A stretch of 64,000 bases of DNA from Fragum whitleyi (taxonomy: Eukaryota; Mollusca; Bivalvia; Cardiida; Cardiidae), in assembly GCA_948146395.1 (NCBI GenBank), contig OX411549.1, forward strand, positions 28,891,272 through 28,955,271. The letters run 5' to 3'. Below are positions 11,900-21,330 of this stretch, one piece after another (the first letter of the stretch is position 1; each line of letters starts with the position of its first letter). The translations under genes and the position numbers were made by a program. The notes below the pieces were generated by a model. The model did no database searches. It was not told the origin of the DNA and worked only from the letters and a program-made list of their open reading frames with translations.

Positions 11900-13525
11900 T
11901 GTACTGTGCACAACCGGAGTTCACTGTTAATACACCGTGTGACTGCCCAGGCTGCCCAAGTTGGGTCTGTGCGGCCGGGCTGTGATCACGAATAGGCTCA
12001 TTTTATTCATCTATGCTCAGAAAAAACCGTGAGTGTCGGCTCATCAGGGCTCGAGGTTATAAGCCTTTTCTCGGGCTAAACTGAGAACTTTCTAAAATTT
12101 GATTTTTAATAAATGTACGAATATAAAAGATTATATTGATCAATATTATCTTTTACGTTCATACATTTTATATTTGTATTACAGCAGAATTTCGACTTTA
12201 ATTTCAATTTGAAATTTGAGAAAAATCTGAATTGAGACTGAGAAAAATTTTATAACCTTAGGCCCAGATCCACATCGCGTTGCAATGAGGGATATCGGTT
12301 GGTTATCTCCCTTGATACACTCCGAAAGAAGGAAGGGTCCAAACCAGTGATTACCTTGGGTTTTACGCTTATTTCCTTTGCACTATAAGTTTTAAAGATA
12401 AGCTCTAATTCAAATATTGCGTAATTTATAAGATACGTTTGATGTAAAATAAATATTAGTTTTCTACTTTACTATTCAAAACTTTAAGATAAATACAAAT
12501 TGCATAAACAAGGATTTTGCATTTACAAAAATAAACTTCACACCTTCCCCATAAAAACCATGGATAAAATCCAAGGAAAATTTCTAAAAGGACCGCTAAC
12601 GATTTTGGATCTCCTTTGATTTAATCCACAGACAAACAAGGGAGATAACACACAGAAGTTTCCCATTGGATTGATATCTGGGTCCGCGATTATGAAGTTT
12701 TTTTTCATGCTGCAACTGCTGAGACCCTTTTTTCAAACTTAGAATTTCATTAAGAGCCATTCAATGTAACCACCAGAAATGCGTGGCCACGCCTAGTCAT
12801 GGATTTTGATGAAACCGAAATATTTGGATAGAGTACCAAAAAGTAGAAAGGAAAAGTGATATTCGTTTTTCTATATTCTTATTCGTTGCCATGGCAACCG
12901 CTCATTAAGATTTTGACCTGGAAAATACTAAAATGAGAAATATATTTTCTTAAAAATGTCAATTTTTGGTGCCTTTAGGCTTCAGGATGGCTGCGATTAA
13001 TTTGCCTTACATGACATCAGTGGAAAGTTCTATGCTTGGTGAACAAATATTGACAATTTTTACTGTATCAGAGTTTTTGATATCATTTTTTATCACTTTA
13101 AAAAAGGTGGGGTCTTCAATTTTTCAGATTTTAAAGAATGACATTTTATTGCTATTTTCAAAATCAATTTTCTTAGAAAGGCAGGCTGTTTGAAGGTATT
13201 CGCATGATTTTGTCTAAAGCATAAGACCAGCAGAAGACAATAAAACATTGAAATTTCTGGGCACTCCACAAATGGAAATTCTCGATAATGTTAAGAATCA
13301 GTACAAAACACATTTTCAGCTTTTCTTCTCATTTCATCTTCTTTGATTATTGTACAACTAAAACCATAAACGGTAAAAAATTTAAAACTAAAACCAACAC
13401 AAATAAAAACAACACAATAATATGTGTATTATTAAGGTATAGGTATCATTTGAATGTTTTTTGTATTAATTTTACTATGATAAAATCTATTAGAAAGTGG
13501 TTTTGTTACAAAACTTAACAAAAAA
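11900..13525. other. Non-coding; small palindrome only
   Basis: No gene is seen. A palindrome around 12114-12170 pairs AATGTACGAATATAAAAGAT with its inverse across a TTGATCAA centre. The remainder is AT-rich unique-looking sequence. Confidence 0.5.
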
Positions 13526-13529
13526 CCTT

Positions 13530-15400
13530 AGCATTGACAAGAACTTTCAGCCTACTCAAGATAGAATGTTCTTTTTTGGCATGATGATATATCTCAATAA
13601 GCCGCATCTGCTTATCTCATTGTCAAGATCATGTGACAAGGTCAAGGTCATATACCAAGGTCAAATGTTCAAAAACCTTTCAAAAAGCATAATATTGGCA
13701 ATAATTTCAACCCTTTTCAAGATACAAAGTTTGTATTTGACATGATCATACATCTGCATAATACACATCTGCTGGTGGTAAGGTCAAGGTCAAATGATAA
13801 GGTCATGGTCATCTACCAAGGTCAAACATTTAAAATCTGGACTATAGAACTTTAAATTGGCTTTTAAGCCTATTCAATGTACATTGTACACATTTGGCAT
13901 GACGAAAGATCTCAATAATGCGCAACTGATGATGCAGGGTCAAGGTTATCTTTAAAGGTCAAGGTCAGATAACAAGGTCAATTATTCAAAATATGAATAA
14001 AAAAACCTTTACATTGGCAATACTTTCTCCCTATACAAGGTACAATGTTAATATTTGACAAGATGATACATCTAAATTATATCAATATGTTCAGTCAAGG
14101 TCAAGATCGTGTGTAATGTTCAAGGTCATTCACCAAGGCCAAACAATTAAAATTCTGATGTAAAAAAAGATAGAATCGGTTATTACGTCCAGCCTATTGA
14201 ATGTTCAATGTTTATATTTGGCATTGTTAAAGAAATAAATGATATGCATCTGCTTTCTCAAGGTCAATGTCATGTAACAAAATCAAGGTTATATACCATA
14301 GTCAAGCATTTAAAAACTTGAGAAAGCAATCTAGCCTTTTCAGGATAAAGTGTTTATATTTGTATAATGATATGCAACAACAGTTGTCAAGGTCAAAGTC
14401 ATGTGACAAAATCAAGGTCACCAATGTAAATCAACTTAAAACTTAAATTTAGTAATTACTTCTAGCTTATTCAAGAAACAATCTTCACATTAGGCATGAT
14501 GAAAGGTCTCAATGACACGAATCTGCTGATATCAAGGTCAGGGTCATGTGACAAGGTCAAGGTCTTCTGTCAAAGTCAAATAACTCAAAAACTTAACCCA
14601 AAAACTTAACATCTTCAAGCCTGTTTAAGCTACAAGGCTCATATTTGGCATGTTGGTAGATCTCAATAATACGCATCTGCTGGTACCAGGGTCAAGGTCA
14701 TTTGACAAGGTAAAGGTCATCTGTGAAGGTCAAATAAATCAAAAACCAAACCACAAAACTTATCATTGCCAATATCTTCAAGCCTATTCAAGATACAAGG
14801 CTAATATTTGGCAAGATGATAGATCTCAATGATACGCATCTGCCGGTACCAAAGTCAAGGTCATGTGTCAAAGTCAAGGTCATCTGTCAAGGTTAAATAA
14901 ATCCAAAACTTAACCAAAAACTTAACATTACCAAACTCTTCTAGCCTACTCAAGATACAAGGCTCATATTTGGCAAGATGATGTCTCACAATGATAAGCA
15001 TCTGCTGGTACCAAAGTCAAGGTCATTTGACAAGGTCAAGGTCATTTGTCAATGTCAAATTAATAAAAAACTTTACAAAAAAACTCAACATTGCCAATAT
15101 CATCTAGCCTTTTCAAGATACAAGGCTCATATTTGGCAAGATGATGTATCTCAATGATACGCATTTGCTGATAACAAAGTCAAGGTCATATGACAGCTGC
15201 AAGGCCTTGTGTCAAGGTCAAACTTCTTAAAAATAAAACAAAAAACTTTCATTGTTCAGTATTTTCAAGCATATTATACATACTCTTTTTCATTATTGGC
15301 ATGATGAAAAATCTCAGTGATGTACATCTGTAGGTATCAATGTCAAGGTATTCTAAACGGTCAAGGTCATCTGTCAAGGTTAACATTTTGAAAAAAAAAA
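13530..15400. repeat. About 160-bp satellite array dense in TCAAGGTCA
   Basis: About twelve units are marked by GATGATATATCTCAATAA-like blocks near 13582, 13743, 13901, 14063, 14501, 14653, 14816, 14980, 15141 and 15303. Each carries several AGGTCA hexamers, many as CAAGGTCAAGGTCA or TCAAGGTCA. Units also share CCTATTCAAGATACAAGGCT. An inverted partial unit continues at 15465-15502 and 15718-15795, split by a SINE. Short open frames inside are artefacts. Confidence 0.9.
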
Positions 15401-15515
15401 TGCTGTTACGGGGGCATTTGTGTTTCCCCAACACATCTTGTCTTGTTAACTTTTTAAATTATTTGACCTTAACACATGACCTTGAAATTGTCACATGATC
15501 TTGACTTTAATATTA

Positions 15516-15704
15516 TTGATTGATTGATTGAATGGAGTTTAACGCCACTTTCAACATTTTTTCAGTTATATCGCGGCGGCTGGAGCACCTAACAATGGAT
15601 TCCTGGTATTTCTCTCACCAGTACAACCATCACATCCTTTCGTAGCCTCCAGCTACTATCTCACAAAGGTCTACGATTATCAACCCATTGGTGAGAGACA
15701 AATA
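15516..15704 (-). mobile_element. 5'-truncated SINE with 13-bp target duplication
   Basis: A perfect duplication GACTTTAATATTA (15503-15515 and 15705-15717) brackets a 189-bp body. Read on the minus strand, the body ends in a (TCAA)n tail after AACGCCACTTTCAACA. The conserved GTTATATCGCGGCGGCTGGA block recurs at 43550, 62500 and elsewhere. The tRNA-like head is missing, as expected for incomplete reverse transcription. The insertion splits the AGGTCA satellite. Confidence 0.9.
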
Positions 15705-15799
15705 GACTTTAATATTAGCAGATACACATCCTTGAGATCTATCATCATGCCAAATGTGAATATTGTATCTTGAATAGGCTTGAGGATATTGGCTATCTT

Positions 15800-16695
15800 A
15801 AGTTTTTAGCTGCACTGGCTGAAGGCTAGAGAACTAATGTCATGGCGGAGTGTCTGTCGTGCGTCGGTGCGTGAATCTGTCCGTGTGTAAACTTTTCTTT
15901 AAACATCTTCTCCTCCCAAATAAATAGGCAGATTTTAACGAAACTTGGTAAAAAAGATCGTTCAGTAACCCTCTTCTTAAATCATTAATAATTTTTATTG
16001 ACCCCCAAATATAGGCGTGGCAGGGCGGGTCATTTTTTCATGGTAAAATCTTTAAAAATCATCTCCTCCTAAACCATTCGGCCGATTTCAATGAAACTTG
16101 GCATGATGTTCCTGGGGGTGACCCTTTACTCAAATTGTTCAAGAAATTTTGATTGACACCCAAATATGGGTGTGACAAGGTGGAACATTTTTTCGTGTTA
16201 AAATCTATAAAAAATCTTCTCCACGCAAACCAAATCCAATGAAACTTGCCATGATTATTCCTTTAGGACCCTTTACTGATATTGTTCAAGAAATTTTGAA
16301 TGACCCCTAAATATTGGCGTGGCAGGGCTGGGCATTTTTTTTTTCATTATAAAATCTCAAAAAATCTTCTCCTCCCATACCATTGGGCCCATGGCATTGA
16401 AACTAGGCATGGATGATCCTTGGGTGACATTTTACTTAAATTGTTGAAAAAATATTGATTGAGCTCCAAACATGGATGTGGCAGGGCAGGGCATTTTTTC
16501 ACCTAAAATCTTTAAAATGATCAGATTCCTCCTAAATCACTGGGCCAATTTCAATGAAACTTGACATGGATGCTCCTTGTGTGACCCTTTACTCAAATTG
16601 GACACTAAATTTAAATTGGCCGCCCTAATATGAGCGTTGCAGGGCGAAAGTCGGGTTATTTAAGCCAGTGGAGGGATACAGGCCCTCTAGGGCCT
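15800..16695. repeat. About 152-bp internal-repeat element
   Basis: Units marked by ATCTTCTCCTCCCAAA, then TTTCAATGAAACTTGGCATG and GGCGTGGCAGGGC, recur near 15905, 16056, 16212, 16363 and 16514. The left edge (GCACTGGCTGAAGGC, TGTCATGGCGGAGTG) is the inverse of the right edge of the array at 58150-58250. The right edge ends GGGCCTCTTGTTT, like the array at 46800-47597. This points to one mobile family with internal satellites. Confidence 0.75.
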
Positions 16696-16839
16696 CTTGT
16701 TTGGTTAAGTTTTTTGGGTTATTTGACCTAGGAAGATGACATTGACCTCGTCGCATGACCTTGACTCGGTTAACACTGTAAAAGTTCATTACTTTCGACA
16801 CGTTGCGGAACTAATACAGGTCAACTACCTTAAGTGTTC

Positions 16840-17364
16840 GTAGTGTGACCAGGATAGACACTTTTCGCATGACGGGTCGCGTATCTAAGATCTTTTATAT
16901 GCCTAATGTTGATATACAGTAGTGCCCCATCCTCGATACACCAAATGGGCCACACTAGGAAGAGGAAGTTAAGACGAAGTCAGCTGAATAAAGTACTTCC
17001 CGTGTCGATCGCTTTCTTATGTAAATTGTATTATCTTCGCGTATTTACCTTGCGTGATAAGGCATTTAGTTTCATACCACCATGAATTCTTTTAGCTTTT
17101 AACATGATCAAGCTAAAACGTTATGATTTAACTGTCAAGCGACAGATTTCTCTAAAACATACCGTGACTTTTTGCGAAAGCTTTCAAAAAGACGTGTTAT
17201 GAACGTTGCTTTCATTGAGGTATGAAACAATTTTTTCTGTCGGTCAAAATATATGAGTATCGATGGACACATCTAGATTAAGTTTATCTGAATATGGTAA
17301 CTATGTTCGTCTCTCAGCGACGATTTTGAATGAAGTTGCACCCAGCTGAGGTAAATCTAAGATA
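16840..17364. other. Non-coding; nothing recognised
   Basis: No gene-like signal. Just before it, a half copy of the GTGGACCCGTAATAG fold-back (around 16775-16830, GTAAAAGTTCATTACTT and TTGCGGAACTA) is visible. Confidence 0.4.
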
Positions 17365-17629
17365 TATGTTACCCATCACGCAAAAAGGGACTATCTGGAA
17401 ACTCTGTAAAATGACTAATAGAAAAAGAGATTGAGTCCAGCATTGGTCAAAGAGATATCGCATTTCAAAATATTCTTTCACTGGAAGGTAGATTGAACAT
17501 TCTAGATTCAGAAAATAAGCACATTGCGAAAAGTTTCGACCATAGTCTGCGCAAACCGCGCAGTCTGACTAGGGTCGACGCTTTACACACTACCCAGATG
17601 GTCCCTTTTCGCGAGTCCGGTCACATATC
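17365..17629. mobile_element. Fold-back MITE of the TGACCCGTCACGCGAAAAG family
   Basis: It starts ATATGTTACCCATCACGC and ends TCGCGAGTCCGGTCACATAT, an imperfect inverse. The middle carries a secondary palindrome CTGCGCAAACCGCGCAG followed by ACTAGGGTCGACG. Other copies lie at 29171-29270, 37381-37626 and 60942-61193, with fragments near 18562-18800, 32060-32135, 33310-33352, 37725-37815 and 62137-62172. Confidence 0.8.
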
Positions 17630-17810
17630 TTTTTTACGATAAATATAGAAAACAAGTTGATATAACTACACTAGAAACCGAAAATCTCTCAATTATAGAC
17701 GAACTGCCTCATCCCTACTCAGCCCGAGCAGTCCGTTCGTTTTAACACTTTCTTGAAAGTTCCTTTTCGCCCGAGAGGCTACATACGTATTGGACAAGCA
17801 GATGGACTAA

Positions 17811-17897
17811 AATATCGATGGCTCGACAGAAAACTGTTGTAACTGTATATAAATTTATAAGCAGTTACAACTGTTTCCTACCGAGCCATCGATATGT
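17811..17897. mobile_element. Short fold-back MITE (ATATCGATGGCTC ends)
   Basis: ATATCGATGGCTCG at the left is inverted as GAGCCATCGATATG at the right, with paired TGTTGTAACTG and CAGTTACAACTG inside. The complete unit is 87 bp. Confidence 0.8.
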
Positions 17898-17964
17898 GAC
17901 CTGTCAAGCGCTAAAAGACCACATGGAGAGTATCGATACTGGTAAGGTTGTGTAGGTTTCGCAT

Positions 17965-18500
17965 TTTTTGGTTTGTTTAAAAAGGGGTTTAGCTACACTT
18001 TCTACAGTTTTTCAGTCGTCAAGCTACAATGGATTTCTACAAATTTTCGCACCAGCAAGTACCCAGCCTCCAATTTTAGTCCCTCTTAATTTTATGATTA
18101 TCCACCCATTAGTGAAAGACGATTATCCAGCCATAGGTGAGAAACGATTATCCACCCATAGGCGAGAGACAATTATCCACCCATCGGTGAGAGACAATTA
18201 TCTTCCCATCGGTGAGAGACGATTATCCACCCATCGGTGAGAGACGATTATTCACGCATTGATGAGAGATCATTAGCAACTTGTGACCATTGGTGAGAGA
18301 CGATTACCTACCCATCGGTGAAAGACGATTATCCATCAATCGGTAAGAGATAAAATCATCAACCAATTGGTGAGGGATGATTATCCACCCATTGGTGAGA
18401 GACAATTACTGAACTATTGGTATGAGTCAGAAATCGGAATTGATATCTACTTCCACCAAAGATCGAACCCATGACCTCATGGTTGATCATCCAACTTTCT
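17965..18500 (-). mobile_element. SINE with internally expanded about 26-bp minisatellite
   Basis: The left part (AAGGGGTTTAGCTACACTTT, then GTACCCAGCCTCCAATTTT) is a diverged SINE body. Between 18100 and 18420 the segment GATTATCCACCCATCGGTGA plus GAGAC is repeated about twelve times with variation. In other SINE copies the same segment occurs once (GATTATCAACCCATTGGTGA). The right end (AAGATCGAACCCATGACC) is the inverse of a tRNA-type B box, marking the 5' head. Confidence 0.75.
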
Positions 18501-18509
18501 CACATGTAT

Positions 18510-19400
18510 TTCCTATTCGCAATCTCTATCTAGTCTCTGTTGGAGTTAGTCTATTTTTCAAAATTCTGTGACGCGCCAGGCGAAAAGCGATCATGCGGGT
18601 TGTGCGTAAAAAGCCGACCATAGTCAGACTGCGCCGAATACACTTGCTTACTTAGATCGAAATTTTTCACACCTGGATCATTTTCTGAATCTAGAATGAT
18701 CAATCTACCTTTCTGCTAATGAAATTTTATATTGCGTCCCCTCGTTTGACCTCTACTCGAACCAGATGGTACTGTTTGCGAGACGGATCACAATAATTTT
18801 ACGGAGTACAGGAGTGGTCCCTTTTTGCTATATGTTCAGTCTCTGATCAATTATTACCATGTCATCTGTCACGAATTGGGTACATTTAAGTGCACAAGGT
18901 ACAAATAATGGTTATTTCGAAATGCAAGTAACCTCTTTACATTTGTTGAAATCGATAAGCCTCAACCGATCCCAAATTTATGCATTTCAAGTACCGGGTA
19001 ACTGAGTTCGTCAATATTGGGATTCTTCAATGTGGTTTAACGTCGCTCTTTCACTTAAAATGTCTAACCTATTGTGTTTTATTTATTTATTTCTAGAACT
19101 GACCTTCCAATAAAAAAGATTTAAAAGTTCTAGAACTATATTTGAACACTGTGGTGCCATTCCAATTCTAAACTTTAGTTTAAGGATTTTTCTCTAACTT
19201 TCGCAGAAATAATTAATGTTCTGGAAATGCATCGGGGAACCAAATAAGACTAGTTCTTGTAACCCTCTTACTATTCTAGAACTGTACTCGTATCTAGAAC
19301 AAAATTTTGCAGGGGTATTCTGTAAGTTATATCGGGGCGGCTTGACTTAATGAGCAGTTGAGCACTTACCAGTAATTTTGGTTACCTCTATCAAAGTCAC
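18510..19400. other. Non-coding; MITE remnants only
   Basis: Around 18562-18800 is a degraded copy of the GACCCGTCACGCG family (GACGCGCCAGGCGAAAAGCG and a reversed GCGAGACGGATCACA). The rest shows nothing recognisable. Confidence 0.5.
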
Positions 19401-19419
19401 CGGTTTCTACCCCCCCCCC

Positions 19420-19420
19420 C

Positions 19421-19453
<33 letters not shown>

Positions 19454-19497
19454 TGTCCCTCTCTCTGTCTCTCGCTCTGTCTCTCTCTCTGTCTCTG

Positions 19498-19577
<80 letters not shown>

Positions 19578-19721
19578 CGTCTTTGTTCTCTCTCTATGTG
19601 TCTCCGTCTTTGTTCTCTTTTTCTCTCTCTCTCTGTCTCTCTCTCTCTGTCTCTCTCTCTGTCTCTCTCTCTGTTTCTCTCTCTCTCTCTGTCTCTCTCT
19701 CTGTCTCTCTCTCTGTCTCTC
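19420..19721. repeat. CT-rich microsatellite
   Basis: CT repeats interspersed with GTCTC and CTGTCTC variants. Open frames encoding Ser-Leu runs are artefacts of the repeat. Confidence 0.97.
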
Positions 19722-19921
19722 NNNNNNNNNNNNNNNNNNNNNNNNNNNNNNNNNNNNNNNNNNNNNNNNNNNNNNNNNNNNNNNNNNNNNNNNNNNNNNN
19801 NNNNNNNNNNNNNNNNNNNNNNNNNNNNNNNNNNNNNNNNNNNNNNNNNNNNNNNNNNNNNNNNNNNNNNNNNNNNNNNNNNNNNNNNNNNNNNNNNNNN
19901 NNNNNNNNNNNNNNNNNNNNN
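19722..19921. other. Assembly gap of 200 N
   Basis: Exactly 200 undetermined bases, starting within the CT array. The round number suggests a fixed-size scaffold gap, so true length is unknown. Confidence 0.99.
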
Positions 19922-20650
19922 AAATAAACTATGTGGCTCACATTCTCGTGACCGTCCTAAATATAGGCCTATATTTCAATACATGTAATCTACGTCATTC
20001 AACTGGTGCATACTTATTGCATAGACAGATTTCAAGATTAATAAATCTTTTGTAAATTCATTATGGTCAATGATCGGGAAATTCGTTTGGTGCATTGGGA
20101 TTAACCGATTCAAAGAAAAGATAATAGTGATTTGGTTATAAGAAAACTAAAAAATAAAAATAAAATAAATAAATGAAAATACTTTGTCGACGGACCCTAA
20201 ATATACTGTATGGTTCGTTATCGAGCCGATAGTCTTTTCATAATTGTGAAAAGACGGTTCCTGTATGAATTGCCCTCGACAAACGGGTTGGGCGAAGTAA
20301 CAAAACAACAACAGCAAAAATGAACAGATTGAAACACTTAATAAATGTTTTAATTTTTCTATATCATTTTTAATAAACATTTATCATCACCTCCTTATTT
20401 CATCAACAACATCATTATCAAAACAAGAATCTTTTACATATAAGAGCTTGCGCTGAGGATGACAAACCGTTACCGATCCGTGTTGAACATAAAAAAATGA
20501 TACCCTTTTTTTACGGAAGTGAACGTGCAAATCGCGATGCCACATCTTAAGCTTTCGATTTAAATTGATAGCCTGCAACTCAATACCAAATCTGACTATA
20601 ACCCACAACCATTGACTATATAACCTTTCACATAAAGATTCACTGCTATG
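19922..20650. other. Non-coding; nothing recognised
   Basis: AT-rich sequence with no supported exon. Confidence 0.4.
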
Positions 20651-20654
20651 ACTC

Positions 20655-20850
20655 CGACTACACCACAGTAAGCGGCGATATTAGTTCATTGGTAACGCAC
20701 TGAACTCCATTGTCAGGGGTCTCTGGTTCGATCCCCCGCTGCCTCAGTATTTCAGAGGAGTCTTTAACCAACACCCTGTTTCCACATGACCTTATTTGTT
20801 GAGTGGGGCGTAAAAACCAATTCGACCAACCAACCAACCAACCGGCTACA
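20655..20850 (+). mobile_element. tRNA-derived SINE with (AACC)n tail
   Basis: A degenerate tRNA-like head has an A-box-like TTAGTTCATTGGTAACGCAC and a perfect B box GGTTCGATCCC about 40 bases later. A non-tRNA body (CTTTAACCAACACCCTGTTT) and a tail of CCAACCAACCAACCAACC follow. The T stem does not pair, so this is not a functional tRNA gene. Confidence 0.8.
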
Positions 20851-20992
20851 ACGGTTATTACGAATGTAAACCATGCTTAATCAAGCTTGTTACCTCCTCG
20901 ACAGCACTTAAGCTCTAGCTCAAAACGCCTATCTATCAACTAGTCGACCCTTACGACAGCTTGTTATCTTGGCGCTTACACGCATCATTACC

Positions 20993-21278
20993 AAGGGCGT
21001 AACTACCATTACGCACACTACGCAAGAGCGTATTAGAAATAAATTCCCTTTAGAAAAAACGTCGTTGATTAATGATTATAACATCGAAACTACAGCTTAT
21101 TCAAGCTGTAGTTACGCTGTTTTGATTATTCACCAACGCTCAAATCATAGAAAAGGGAAGCGGACGGAGGACATTCATCTTTTGTCACAGTCCACATATC
21201 ACCTTTATCCTAAATATTCAATGTTGGTCGTCATCTGTGTGCGTATGAATTACAAAATCCTGGTTACGCCTTTGCTGA
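20993..21278. mobile_element. Family S MITE, compact copy
   Basis: It begins AAGGGCGTAACTA and ends TGGTTACGCCTTT, giving short inverted ends. Inside is the hairpin CTACAGCTTATTCAAGCTGTAG and the conserved GAAGCGGACGGAGGACATTC block. Other copies are at 8583-9800, about 40626-40800 and 52500-52772. Confidence 0.8.
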
Positions 21279-21330
21279 TAACCTTCAAATCTGTATTAAG
21301 AAGGAAGACCGGAATTTCGTCGGTGGGCGA

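Noticed and set aside
13497..14832. Open frames in the AGGTCA array
   Set aside because: Satellite by-products with no conservation of frame between units.
18100..18420. CRISPR-like array of 26-bp repeats
   Set aside because: The repeats are contiguous, without unique spacers, diverged, and sit inside a SINE in an animal genome.
19378..20055. Open frames across the CT array and the N gap
   Set aside because: Microsatellite frames extended through undetermined bases; no real coding evidence.
20655..20730. Possible tRNA gene with A and B boxes
   Set aside because: The acceptor and T stems do not pair, and the segment is followed by a SINE body and (AACC)n tail.
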